A DNA stretch of 64,000 nt. Source: Crocodylus rhombifer (taxonomy: Eukaryota > Chordata > Crocodylia > Crocodylidae). The number at the start of each line of letters is the position of its first letter. Position 1 is the stretch's first letter. Shown piece after piece: positions 1-11,900 of this stretch. The translations under genes were made by a program, and so were the position numbers. The notes under the pieces were generated by a model. That model was not told where the DNA came from. It did no database searches and saw nothing but the letters and a program-made list of their open reading frames with translations. The stretch lies in contig JAVSML010024240.1 of the NCBI GenBank assembly GCA_038503035.1, positions 1-64,000 of the forward strand. The letters are read 5' to 3'.

Positions 1-561
1 AAAAAAAACATATTCCTGAACTACCACATTGCATATCAACTTTCAGCCTTGAGTGAATTATTATTATTGAGTTACCAACTCCTGAAAATGAAAATGCCAA
101 AAAGACCTTAATTATAGTCCCATTATCTGGTGCCACTATCATAAATTTTGAATCATAAACTATTCTTACCCACACAACCATTTTGACACAAACTGACAAA
201 AGGAAGGAAACTAGAAGTTAAAACCTATTTTCCATCTGCTGTTTTGACAACACAAAAATTATTGCCCGTGCAAAAGTTTGCTTTATGCAGAATACACATG
301 AAAGTACAAACTTAAGAGCCTAGATGTATTTTTTTCTTATTTCATAGCAGTTGGCTTTAAATACATCAAGAAAATTATGACCCTGAGGTCAATTATATAA
401 AAGCAAAGCATATCAGACATACCAGGATGTCAGACCTTTTTAAAAATAGTAAACAAATTTATTTTAAAAATAAATTGAACCAGATATATCAAGTGTATCT
501 GACTGAAGATCTTATTTGTCAGTCCCCATATTAGCCAAAATTCTTATAGGTAGTAGCTAAT
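1..561. other. AT-rich non-coding stretch
   Basis: No long reading frame, RNA gene or recognisable repeat is visible. The sequence is AT-rich with short A and T runs, as in ordinary intergenic or intronic DNA. Confidence 0.6.
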
Positions 562-1055
562 GGGCGCATCTACGTGAGATGGTTACTGCAGAGTAGATTA
601 ATTAGCTCCACAGTAAACATCTCCCATCTATAGCTGCAGGAGTATTACACTGGAGTAATCTAATAAACTCCACAGCAGGATAGTACTTGTATTTACAAAA
701 GGAACAAAACCCTAAGTTATTTACAAGTACTATCCTGCTGCAGAGATTTCTACTCCACAGCACTGCATGTGTAGATGCCGGTGCATCTTTCTGGGGCACA
801 AGGGTACTTCAATGCAGGGACTGCCTGCTCTTGTGCCCCAGCCAGCCCCTCCACAACAAACTGAGGTGGGTCAGAGCAGCCCCGGATGGGCAGCCTGACC
901 CCCTGGTCCCCCTGCCAGCCAGGGCTGCTTTGGCCTGGCTCAACTTGCTGCAGTCCCAGGTGCATATTCAAACAGGGTGCCTGGGAGCAATAAATGCTGG
1001 TGCAATGTGCCCTGGAGTTTAATGCTTCAAATTAATTGTATGTGTAGATACACCC
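562..1055. mobile_element. MITE family A, copy 1 (Harbinger-like)
   Basis: A ~494-bp element begins GGGCGCATCTACGTGA and ends TGTGTAGATACACCC, so its termini are inverted versions of GGGYGYATCTACRY. Flanking triplets are AAT and AGT, a decayed 3-bp duplication. Near-relatives lie at 48137-48621 (same orientation), 21817-22290 (opposite) and about 35872-36053 (partial). The core is GC-rich and the edges carry repeated CAGTAA/TTACTG motifs. It has no transposase. The Harbinger assignment is inferred from the 3-bp duplications of the family and from termini shared with the transposase-bearing elements at 4519-6210 and 55027-58816. Confidence 0.75.
673..740. repeat. Perfect 19-bp hairpin inside MITE family A
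   Basis: Positions 673-691 and 722-740 are exact reverse complements (CAGCAGGATAGTACTTGTA) around a 30-nt loop. Decayed versions of the same hairpin sit in the family copies near 22163-22196 and 35910-35942. Confidence 0.85.
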
Positions 1056-1736
1056 AGTGAGGATTTGATGGTTAGTATGATACTTATGCCAAATTTATCC
1101 AAACTAATGGAACATATTGATGGCCTTTTATCTGTGACCCTCATCCCCTTAATTCCTCTTGTACTCTTGGTTGCCCATACACTTCTATTTACAACCACAC
1201 TTATAGGAAGTATATCAAACACTATGCCTTATTCCTCATCTGCCAATTTTTTGGAGAAAACAGCAAGACTCCTTATCATTTAGATACTAGTGATAGCAGA
1301 GATTTGAAGGAGAAGCTACAAAGATCCTCCAATTCCATGACTCCTCCTTTACTTTCCTATCATAGCAGATAAGCTGGGGGTGGAGGGTGCAGCTGAATCT
1401 GTGCTAGGCTCTAGAGATGCACTCACATTTGCATTTTTGGTTCCTTGGCCAGTCATAGAATATGGGGAACTAAATATTAGAGTGTAACAAATCCAAAGCT
1501 AAGGTAATAAAGTCTCAAACTCATACAGTCCTATGATTATTTGTTAAAGTAACAAGTGTGCCGGAGGCATGACGTGGTAATGAGGAGGGTGTTTGTCAGG
1601 GAACAGGGAAAAAAGTGGTAATGAAAAGTATGCTAACTAAACCAATATTCCATCTCAAGAAATTCAGGTCCCCTTCAGTAGCAGAGAAAATTTTGGTGAG
1701 CTGTTTTACCTGAGCCATTTTAAAGATTTACTTATT
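1056..1736. other. Non-coding spacer
   Basis: AT-rich sequence between two MITEs. Only short chance reading frames are present, and none resembles a known protein. Confidence 0.55.
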
Positions 1737-1979
1737 GGGTGTGCCTACATGTCACTGTATGGTGACACTGCTATAGTAATTTTGGAAGTACTAAAGCATG
1801 GCACAGTAAGGGCAATTACTGCACCATGCGCATGGCACACAATTAGATTTCACTGCTATGTTGCCGTAGTGGCACGTTATACAGAGGGAGCATGACACTA
1901 CGGTGATTTAGCTGCCAATCACATGTAGACCCAGACAATCACTACGTCACAACGTAGTGTGTAGCATGTGGACATGCCC
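1737..1979. mobile_element. MITE family B, copy 1
   Basis: A 243-bp element with inverted ends (GGGTGTGCCTACATG and its counterpart ending ACATGCCC) is flanked on both sides by the triplet ATT. Its homologue at 60489-60775 lies in the opposite orientation and is also flanked by ATT. Subterminal regions carry the inverted tract TCACYGTATGGTGA. No coding capacity. The 3-bp duplication and the terminal motif suggest Harbinger-mediated movement. Confidence 0.8.
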
Positions 1980-1982
1980 ATT

Positions 1983-4515
1983 GTGAATTTAGAGAATGTA
2001 ATGGGAATTTCATAAGTGAAATCTTCACAGTAAAGGAACAAAAAAAACCAGTTATAACATTTCACTTGTTCCATCATCTGAGCATTATGAACTTTCAACT
2101 ATACAAAAAAAGCTCTGCATTAGAAAATAAACAGTAACCCCAGACAGAATAACTGAACTGAACAGAATATAAATCACTACACCTGCCTTTCTTGCCTTTC
2201 AGTCCTTAGTGACTTGCTAATATTTCTGTTTGGATAGAAACATCAGAAATTACTACAATTATCTCTTAAATTGAAAACCAAACTCTCTCAGTAGACAGCT
2301 CAGCTTTCAGTGTTTTATTTATTTATTGTATTTATTTATTATATTTTATATAAGTAAAGGTAATGGAGATAAACCCAGGGCAACAGCAAAATCCATGTCA
2401 GTCAAGCAATTAAATAAACCGAACAGAGAGCCCTACATCTTCCCATGAGACATGTGTAGTGGATCTGAGATAAGAACCAGACATATCTCTGTTGCAGTGC
2501 ACAAGTGAATATTTTCCATATTTATTCCTTTGACATATAAGAATTTACGTAGTGTTTATTGTGCTAAAGCATCTAAGTTGGCCCCACCTGATCTCCTGGA
2601 AGGGATATGCCTTGCCAGATAATTTCAGTTCTTCAATCCCCAAATATAGATGACTGGCTCACTATGTGATGTTGGAAGGTATTTATTTACAATAATTAAT
2701 ATGTTCTGCAGTTGAAGAAATGCTGGATACCTGGTCCTCAAATAGGGTGTTTCGTGTAGATCAGGGCTTAAAGTGCCATGAAGATGTGACAAGGTTTTTT
2801 ATTTCTCTATAATGACATTTTATTAGTTGGTAGCAAAATGTATTTAGACAGCCTTAAATACTGCAGTGGCCTTTGCTGGCAACTGATTTGTCTCAAAGGC
2901 ATCAGAAAAGTCTAGTTTTTCATTTTTACTAGGTCTGAAACATACATTAAGATTTACTGTAGCTCTGCCAATTTTAAAATCACAAAGCAAATGCTGGCAA
3001 TCAAAACTACGTTTCTGATTGTAGACACTTACTTCCTGGAGATTTTAGGAATGATGTAATCCATCTTCCATATCTCTCTTGCTACACTATAGGGATATGT
3101 TTCTATTCCTTACACTTGCACTTGGAAATGTCCGTGCATTACTCTCACTTCAGTATAAAAACAACTCAGTTACTAGACGAAAGTGGCTATACATCATAAC
3201 CTAAACATTCACACCTCAGTGAGGAGCCAAATGGGGATGATGGTATGTGAACAGCGTATGAGGGAACTGAATATTTTGACAAATATCACCAACAGTTTGA
3301 TCATTTCCTACTATCTTTAAGCCATTTGGCACAAATCTATGACTGGAAAAGGACAAATCCAAAGTGAACTGTCCTGTGCTACCTAGCTGTTACTATCACC
3401 AAATTGGAGCAATATTGTTAAATAAGTCTAGTTGCCATGTCAAAAACACACCTTTAGTGTGTCACCTTATAATTTCACAGACATGTGTGAAACATGGCAA
3501 AAAATTATATAGCCCATACTGCTACATTTTGAAATGGAGCTCTTTGATAAACAGTAACATGACATAAAGTAGGGTTCAACACACAAATGAAATGATCTAT
3601 GGCTTTTGTTACAACCTTAAATATTTTTGTAAATATTGCCTGGGATTATTTGTTTGAATTATTTGTTGTGACCCAGATTTTTTTTTGCACAAAAAATGTA
3701 GTTCATATAAAATTACTCTCATTTTGGATTATATGCTCTGTCCATCCAAGAAGTTTTAAATAAAACACTCTATGTCAGTGAGATCCAGGGACCTTGAACC
3801 AATTTCAGAAATTTAAATCTAGTTCTGCTCTGTAACTAGCAATTGATTGGGGGCTTTCTAACTCTTTATAGTTCAGTATGCTTTGGGTCTGATTCAGTTC
3901 TGGGCAGGGTTCAAATTATACTTTGACTCTTGTGGCGGTTGTAGGTGAGGCAGCAGTGGTGGGAGAAGTGGTGGTGGCAGCAGTAGCAGCAGAAAGAAGC
4001 CACAGGGGCCAGGCATGGGCTCCAGGTGGCTGCAGCAAAAAGCGCCCAGCAACAATCAGGGGGAGGGGGAAGCACTTACAAGCCCCTCGTAATTCAAACC
4101 CTGGTTCTGTGGAAAGAGTGAGGTAAGACCCATCCAAACTATTTTGCCCATCACCAATCAAGCAAATTGCAGAGGTTTACCTTGTGCTTCACAGCCAAAA
4201 GAAAATTAATCAATGCTGTTATGTGCTGTGTTCTGTTTTCTAAGTTAAATCACATATACAGAGACCAACACAAGTAAGAAAAGTGTGAACCGAAAGTCTT
4301 GATAATGAGCAATAACAATGCTTTTTAACATAAGGTCCTACCTTCTGTGTCTCAGTCAAATGAATTTTTTTAGTAATAAAGAATTCTTTATTGTAATCCA
4401 GCTGGAAATTTCCTGGAGGTGATGGGTCCTGTTGCCATCATTGTCATGAGAACAGTATTTAGGTCATCTTAAGCCACTAGGAAAAACTTAGACATTGTGT
4501 AAAAATGTATCTCAC
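1983..4515. other. Long AT-rich non-coding stretch
   Basis: No gene is seen. There is a TTTA-rich simple repeat near 2310-2350 and a short GC-rich patch with GGTGGTGGCAG-like triplets near 3930-4080. Reading frames are short and look random. Confidence 0.55.
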
Positions 4516-4639
4516 AGTGAATGTGTCTATGCATGCATTTGACATAGGAGCGGTTTACTCACAAGTAAACTACTCACAAGTAAACACTCCCAGGCAGGCA
4601 TCTACTCGTGCAGGGAAATGTAAGCAGATTTGCTGCTCA

Positions 4640-5300
4640 TGGCAGCTTCCTGGGGCCTGCTATGGGCCACTACCCCTACCAGGGTGAGCTGCAGGCTCTG
4701 GCTGCAGCTGCCTGTGACTGAAGACCACCCCCCTCCCTGGCCAGCTGTTTTCCTAGCCAGGAGCAGTGTACAGAGCATGGGGGCAACATGCAACAACTCT
4801 CTTGCCACAGCCTCTGTCTTCCCTATGGCTACTCTAACCCCAGCCCCTGGCTACGATGCCTAGTGTCCTGGGCTCTTGTTGACCACCATGCTGGCCCTGC
4901 TGGCCTGCTGTACTGATCACCAGCTGGTCTACAGGTGTCTGGGCCCTACCAGCTCCCCCACATGCAGTGACAGTCTGCCTGGCTGCATAACACCATCCCA
5001 GGGCTGCTGCCACTGTGAAGCTGCTCCCTGGACCCTGGATGTCACTGCCTGGGCTGTCCACACCCTCCTAGGCTTCCAGCCCCGCCACCTCCTGGTCCGA
5101 TAAGCCAGCCAGGACTGGTGGATGCACAATGTCCAGTACACATGGGACAATAAGCAGTGGCTGGAGGCGTTCCGCATGACCCAAGCCACCTTTCTGGACT
5201 ACCTGGAGCATCACTGCCTACACCTGGAAGTGGCAGGACAGCACCATGCAGCAGCCTCTCCCTGTGGACACGTGGCAACAGCGGTGCCTGCCCCCCGCTG
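4640..5300 (+). pseudogene. Harbinger transposase, N-terminal remnant
   Basis: Frames on the plus strand encode an N-terminal region ending LLGFQPRHLLVR, then a stop at 5101-5103. The same frame continues as SQDWWMHNVQYTWDNKQWLE followed by AFRMTQATFLDYLEHH. The W...FRM...TF..L arrangement is the hallmark N-terminal helix-turn-helix block of PIF/Harbinger (HARBI1-like) transposases. About 25 codons later the reading shifts by one base, the continuation resembling QQPLPVDT. The DDE catalytic core that should follow is absent and the sequence passes straight into unrelated element interior. A stop, a frameshift and a deletion make it non-functional. In life the protein binds element ends and cuts DNA as a DDE nuclease in the nucleus, together with its Myb-like partner. 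Confidence 0.8.
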
Positions 5301-5454
5301 AGGTCCCAGGTGAGCCTCACACACTCCAGTGGGGGCCAGGGCACTGGATGCAAGAGGCAGTGGCCAACCACCTCCTCCTGCACTCCCTACTATAGTCCAC
5401 CTGGACTGCCACTCATAGGCCCCAGCCCCACCACACATCCCCAGCACCATTCTC

Positions 5455-5485
5455 ACCATGGACATTTCTCAAAAAATCTTTTATT
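5455..5485 (-). promoter_or_regulatory. Possible polyadenylation signal of the element's minus-strand gene
   Basis: The minus strand reads GGCAATAAAAGATTTTTTG, including AATAAA. In this copy the partner Myb-like gene would run on the minus strand, so this may be a leftover 3' processing signal. This is an inference from position only. Confidence 0.3.
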
Positions 5486-6213
5486 GCCTTCACAACAAAC
5501 AGATCTCTCTTCCCTTCCCTCCCCAGCAAAAAAGCCAGTCTGGGAGGAGGGTCCAACCCTGGATCCTTCTCTTGCAGAGCTGGTGCATCTGCAGGGCCCT
5601 GACTGTGGGTGTCTGCAAGGTGAAGACCTGTAGCACCTACAGGGTCCAGGAAGGCTACTGGGCAGCTGGCACTGGCCCCAGTGACCAGGAGCTGGCTGCA
5701 GCTGGGCCCAGGTGCTGGCAGCAGCCTGCAGCACCCTCATGGCCTGGGTCTGGCAGCTGTGTGGCATTGTGGTGCCAGGCATTGGTGCTGGGGTTCAAGC
5801 AGGCTGCAACAGGTAGTCTGCACCCTGTCCAGGGGCAGTAGAAGCCAAGAGTCCTCCCAGGCTCCCTGCTGTAGTGTCCCAGCATTCAAAATGCCTGCAG
5901 GCTTTTAAATGGCCTGTGGCTAGGGCTGCCATAGAGCCAGCCTAGCCCTGGGTCAGGAGAGGCTCCCAGACCTGGTGCCCTGGGCCTCAGCTCAGGCTGG
6001 CCCCCTAATGGCAGGGCTGACTGGGAGCAAATCTGCTCCTAGTCAGCATCTACTCATGCATTACTGCACAGTAACTACTCACAAGTAAATCTGATACTTG
6101 CATCTGCAGGTAGCAAACTGTTCAGTAAGCATGTACATGTGCAGATGTGCGTGCTTACTATGCAGTAAATTATACTACTTTGCAGTAAAGTGTCTTGTGT
6201 ACATGCACCCAGT

Positions 6214-6605
6214 TAAAAATAAAATCTTTTGATAGTTGCCAAACAGATTATGAAAAAATGTTTATTGGTTCATTCCAAAAGTATCTCACACTTTGTTCAA
6301 GTATATTGCTTCCCTATATGTGTCATCTAACAATAGAGCCCCTCAATAATTCCTATCTTGGGTTTTTTTCAGGATTATTGATTCATATATTCATTTACAA
6401 AACTTTATGAGGAGTCTGACAGAATGCAGCCGACAAGATAATTCGCATAAGGTGTTTAGAGTTACCTGTTTCTCAGAAAGCAGTCTTTTGTTCCAATGAA
6501 GCCAAATCTATTCATTTTCATAGAAACCGACCTGGATAGCTACTTCAACTATACTTCAACTATAAAATTTATAATATATATATTATTAACCCTTGTATCA
6601 GTTTA
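6214..6605. other. Non-coding spacer
   Basis: AT-rich sequence with no recognisable gene or repeat. Confidence 0.5.
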
Positions 6606-6613
6606 GTCTAGGA

Positions 6614-6782
6614 CAGTAGTTTTCAAACTGGGTTATGCATACCCCCTAGGAGTACATGAGAAAAGGTATGTACCTACATTTTAATAATGGTGGTGAAGAT
6701 TCTGAATTGTCAATACATGGTGAGTAACAGCAATGCAGGAGCAGTATTTGGCAGGCAAAAGGGCCAAAAGATACATCCACTA
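6614..6782. mobile_element. Short hAT-like MITE (Charlie-type end)
   Basis: The 169-bp segment begins CAGTAGTTTTCAAACTGGG, the classic CAGNGGTTCTCAAA start of Charlie-type hAT elements. It is flanked by GTCTAGGA (6606-6613) and GCCTAGGA (6783-6790), an 8-bp duplication matching at 7 of 8 positions. The right terminus is eroded. It has no coding capacity. Confidence 0.6.
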
Positions 6783-6839
6783 GCCTAGGATATTTGATGG
6801 CATGTAAATCACAATCTTTTGTTTAGCATTTAGGGGCAT

Positions 6840-7740
6840 TTATACACATGCTCCAGAAGGTGGCGGGGGAGGGGGAGAGGGCACATTAATTAAAGTGGCT
6901 CCACTCTCTGTCCCCTCCTCTTCCATTCCCAGCTCCCATCCAAGTTGCCGCCAACATCCCCACTGTCCTGGGGGTGTGGGGAGCTCTTGTTCTCGCTCAA
7001 GCTAGAACAGAAGGAGTGGTGGTAGGCAAGTTTCCCCTCCCAGCCACCAGCTCACATCTGCTCCCACTCTGCACACAATTCTGGGGGACATGTGCTCCCC
7101 ATGGCCCCCTCCCCCCTAGAGTGCATGCAGGGGTGGGGATCCAGACCCCCACAGATGAGCTACCTGTGGCCTCATCCCACTCCCCACCTGGGCCCTGAGG
7201 CTGCACATTCTGATCCTGGGCCCCAAGCCCCGCACACCACCCCAACTGGACAGCAACCCCAGCCCCAGCTCTGCCCAACTCCCTTCCTGCCTCCCCCCCC
7301 CCAGCCTCGCTTCCGCCCACACCGTGGGGGCCTCAATGCCCCCCCCCACCAGCTTACCTGTGGGGAGCTGCTCTCATGCTGCCCGGCTGCCATGTGCATG
7401 TATATGCACACACATTCATACCCCCACCTGACTGTCCTCCTTTTGCTCCCCCCACCCCCTTGCAAGCTGGAACTCTGTCAGTCTGCAAAGGGAAACCCAC
7501 TCTTTCCTGGATTTTTCTCCTTAAAATCAGAAAATCTGGGTTTTACCATGTTTTTCTGTGGTGAACAGAAAACCCAGATCCCTTTAGTCATCAGGCATGG
7601 TACTCTTGGACATGAGCTATACGTAGAACAGCTTACAGAGATACCTGAATACCAACATCAAGGAGATCGAAGTTGTTATGCTGCTATACACCCGCTGGCA
7701 GGCATGTTGGAAGAGAACAGCGACAACTGTCCACACTGAG
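6840..7740. other. GC-rich, C-run-rich segment of unknown origin
   Basis: This block is much richer in GC and C runs than its flanks and contains an open frame of 215 codons at 7092-7739. The predicted protein is proline-rich low complexity that then drifts into ordinary sequence, with no domain. A short palindrome (GTGCATGTATATGCAC) lies near 7391. The compositional shift suggests an old inserted repeat; boundaries are not clear. Confidence 0.35.
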
Positions 7741-7785
7741 CTGGAGAACAGAGTCAGTACCTTGCAGGCAAGGACTGGGAATATG

Positions 7786-7810
7786 CATATGACACTGATG
7801 GTGTCATATG
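7786..7810. repeat. Perfect 10-bp hairpin
   Basis: CATATGACAC (7786-7795) pairs exactly with GTGTCATATG (7801-7810) around a 5-nt loop. It sits 6 bp outside the left arm of the 41-bp inverted repeat described next. Confidence 0.85.
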
Positions 7811-7816
7811 CTCGTT

Positions 7817-8978
7817 TTTTCTACCCTCACCCATGACTTGCTAAAACTACAACATTCCCCCTTGCAATGTCAGGAGGGATCAAATAGGAGCCTCAGGGTC
7901 AACTACTCAAAAGGTTTTGCTGTTCCCACCTAGCTGTTATTAGGGAGTGATGACAGAAAGGCATGCTGAGATCCTCATTCACCAGTCCCCTAATGCTGGA
8001 GTATCACAACAGTACCAGCGCTGGTGTATTTTTAGGCACTTTAGCTGAGAGGGATTTCAATGTTTCTATGGTAATAGCATGCTCTAAAGTAGAAGTGATT
8101 CAAATAAGGGCAGGATTTTAAACATTTCCATGTCTACACCCAAGGTAGCTAAATACAAGATCCCTTGTCTGTGTACATCTTCATACATAATTGCATAAAC
8201 CTACAGATTTTACTATAATTCTTCACTTCAAAATCTAGTTTCTTGCTCATATAACAGCTGTTACTTCTTGTTCTGCTGCCTTTAGAAAAGCTTTTTAGAT
8301 TTTTCTCCAAAAGATGCTTTATGTCTATTTGTATTCTATTGCAATAATGCACATTATCCACTTTTTCCATTCAATTTCCTTCAGTCTCACTTCCACTATT
8401 CATTTGATTATCACCTCTCTATAAACTGACTGCATTCCCCTGTTATCCTCTGTGGCTCCTCTGCATGAAAAGTAACCTTTTCATCAAGTTTGATCACACC
8501 TTCACTTTCCCTATATTTCTATGTTGTAGTTTTCCCTGCGTATTATTTCTGCATTCCCCTTTCCACCAATTAATATTGGGTTCACAGCATGAAAACTGGT
8601 CCATAGTCAAAAGGAAATAGAGCTAATATCAACTACAGCAGAGTAAATTTGAAATAGTTCTCTTGAGCCAACTGCTCAAGAGTTATATTAATATACCAAA
8701 TATCAGGATCGGTCTCAAAAAATTACACATAATATTTTACTAGATCTATTTTCTAACTCAAACATATGTAGTCCACACAGTACAGTAAACCTTGAATTCA
8801 AATGTATTTTTTAACTCACTCAGGACTTCTAGGGTACCAAACTTGAGGTATTACTTTAGTTCATGGTGGCCATATATTTGTTCCCATTGATCATTAGCAC
8901 AATGTTGAAAAATCATAACAAATGAACAGTGCTATTAGAATGTTGTAGTTTTAGCAAGTCATGGGTGAGGGTAGAAAA
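7817..8978. repeat. Segment bounded by perfect 41-bp inverted repeats
   Basis: Positions 7817-7857 and 8938-8978 are exact reverse complements over 41 bases, beginning TTTTCTACCCTCACCCATGA. They enclose 1080 bp of AT-rich sequence with no recognisable protein. The arms could be terminal inverted repeats of a DNA transposon. No convincing target duplication is visible next to them, however, and the flanks diverge at once. An inverted duplication is the alternative. Confidence 0.75.
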
Positions 8979-11900
8979 GACATTTTTTTCCCGATTTGGC
9001 CAAAATTGGCAAAGACCTGGTCCATCTTTTCACCTTCTGCACAACATTGTGGTATACTTAGATGAATAAATGTAGGGCCAAGAAACTAACCAGTACTTTC
9101 TGTGTACGTATATTCTACTACAGATTGAATACAGTGTCCAGTGGCTAAAAAGCAAATGGCCAGTTCCCAGAGATAACCAAGATCTGGGATTTGCCTGGTG
9201 GCTTTTGTACCTATGGGGAAGTGGCAATGTGAAGTCTTTGCATGCCAAAGTTTCCTTTGGGTCCATTCTATACTCCTTACAGAACAGATGAAGGGGAAAA
9301 TTTTAAAAAATGAGCTGAATATTATGGATAGCCTGCAGGGATAGATCCAAGGAGGTGCAGTGGGGCATTTGCAACCCCCTTTGCTTCCTGTTTCACTCAA
9401 ACTTTAAACCAACTACCTGGAGGTGGCAGCAGCATTTTTTTTTCAGGCAACTCTGGAGAAGTCAATTGACTTCATGGCTCATTACAGTCTACCCAACCCC
9501 TACTAATCTTGCATATTTCTATGGGTGTTAACAAGGGTCTCAATATCCCATTGATCAAGCTACCCTTTCTTCTGCAATTTGGCTATCTGTTAACCATTCT
9601 TAGTAATCTCTTTCTATTTCACAGCCCTACAGACTGTTTTTATCTCTATCTAAAAACCTTATCTCAGGTGTGATTATATTATCTCAGATATGGAACTGAG
9701 ATACGATAATTGAGTTCCCAGAGGTAACTGAGAACATTAACTCAGGTGTGGAACTGACTGACTGTAAAGTGTTAAATGTACTGTCAAGATGTTCAAGAAG
9801 GCTAACTATTGTTTTACAAATCTAAATAAGATATATATATATTAAACTACAATGACTACAGGACTAATAAAACCATTTCTTTAAACTATTTTGCCTAGTT
9901 TGTTGCGTTTTTGAAAACTTTATATATTATCTAGCAAAGTAGTGCCCATTCCTATAAAGTTATATTTGTTTTTGATTTGATCTTAAACTGAATAATATAG
10001 TGGTGGGCCCCTACCATATTAGTAAAACTTACAATTTCTCTTTAACTAGGGGAAAACATATGTTGAGTTACTTGTGATGATGCACCATACCACCTAGACC
10101 CCACTTTTTAAAATCCCGAATCCACCCACAGAAGTGTAAAGTCCACTCCAAGGCTTAATACAGATATTCAAACAGCCTGAGGCAGAATCGATCTGATCTA
10201 CACAGATTTCTCTAAACTAAATAGATTGGATTGGGAGTGAACAGAAAAAGTTTGCCTTTTGGTAGCGGGGAGTGGAAAGGACACGCAGCCAATTGGAGAT
10301 TACTGAGGGCAGCTGTTCACAGCTAAGCAGGGACCATACCTGATTGGCTGTCAGGCACATGCCTCCAACTACCTGCTGTCACTGCAATCCCCTTCCCTGC
10401 ACTCAGCCCTAGGCTTCCAGATCAGGACACCATGGCATGTTTGGCATGAGGATGGGAGGGCAGCAGCAGGCACCTGGTGCAATTCCTGCAATCACACCAG
10501 GCTGTTTGCCAGAGCTCTGAGGGCTGGGAAATTGCAGCTACAACAAAGAAACATTATAGAATGGAGTTCATTGTGTGAGTTTTTTTGTTTGTTTGCCTGT
10601 TTGTTTTTTATTATCTTTACCTTTCTTAAATATTTGAATAGAAGAAAACACATCTATAATAACCCCAAATAAAAATATAAACCATATTAGTCACGTTGCA
10701 TCAAATCTAGAGTTTATGCTTATAGGCTTCATGTCTGAATTCAGTACTGTACCATGTAGGTAACATGTATTTAATAATATGTAATAATGAATTGAATGTG
10801 GAGAGTCTTGAGGACTTTGTATGTATGGGTCTTGATCCTGGAAAGTTTCATTCCAATGTGTTTATACCAAGTTTTTCTTGGGCAATGACACAGTCACAAT
10901 AATCCTTTTAAACTGAAATGGGATCCACTTTCCTATAAGGCACATGGGCATCCACATTTGAAATTCCTTGGCTGTAGTTTTTCAGTGATATATGGAATTC
11001 AATCATGCATTGCCCTAGTTGTTGCATCAGTCATACACAAACAACTTTGTTTTAAAATGTTAGAATATTCAGATTGATTCAATCAATGCATTTTTATACA
11101 TTAATGCTGCACACAGGGAGACAACTTTGTTTTATGAAGGATTTCGAGATTTCAAAATCTGGTTTCATTCTGAATCATAAAATTAAATCATGATAATAAT
11201 AATAACAATAATAACATTTTCCTCTAAAAGAAATTATGTTTAAAATGCTGTTTTTAATGGATTCTAACACTTATTTTCATTTTTTATTTTACTACATTAT
11301 ATTTCTAAAGAAAGTAGTAGAAACAACCTGAGGTGCCAGAATTGAGTAATAAATACCTACTTGTACATCATTCAGTAACAGGAATACACATTTCTTACTC
11401 ATTTTCATTCAGAATATCTTGATGTGTTAAATATTGAAGAAACTTGAACAATATTAGTTTTTTATTCTTCCTTAGAACTTTCAGTGTTTTGGGGGAATAT
11501 TGCAGAGTAAAATACTACTAAAAGTTATGTGTTATTACTACACAGGTATGGACTTTTGGATGCACAAATTATTGAGCTATAATAAAAAATAAAATTCAAC
11601 ATACTTCCTATTGGGTGTGTGTACACATTCATTAATGCACTGTAGTTACTCAGGAACAGCTGTGGCAAGCTAGTAAACTAAACATTTTGTTTTTAGTCCC
11701 ACAAACTGAAATGTTTCTAACAGCTCGTTTGAATAAATATTTTAATTTTTTTTTATTTTGGGGTTTTTAATTCCACTGCCACTGATACATTAAGCTGAGC
11801 ATTTCCCAGGACAAATCAATAGCAATAGTAAAGTTGGGGAAAATGGAAATCATGTAACTTTGAAAAGTCTCCTATGCTATCTGAACTTTTGACAAGATTC

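Larger units (their letters stand above)
4519..6210 (+). mobile_element. Internally deleted PIF/Harbinger transposon
   Basis: A 1692-bp element lies between perfect 3-bp AGT duplications (4516-4518 and 6211-6213). The left end reads GAATGTGTCTATGCATGC and the right end TGTGTACATGCACCC. Both ends carry the subterminal motifs ACTCACAAGTAAA and TGCAGTAA. The left interior holds a broken transposase N-terminus and the rest of the transposase is missing. It is the same family as 55027-58816 but in the opposite orientation: the stretches at about 4640-5100 and 58130-58700 match as reverse complements. Identification is by the transposase motif and duplication size. Confidence 0.85.

Noticed and set aside
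7092..7739. 215-codon open frame in a GC-rich block
   Set aside because: The product is proline-rich low complexity followed by ordinary sequence. It has no domain, no splice context and overlapping frames on the other strand.
10250..10560. Possible promoter with CCAATT/GATTGGCTG motifs
   Set aside because: Two CCAAT-like motifs occur in a mildly GC-rich patch, but no CpG enrichment, TATA box or downstream exon is visible.
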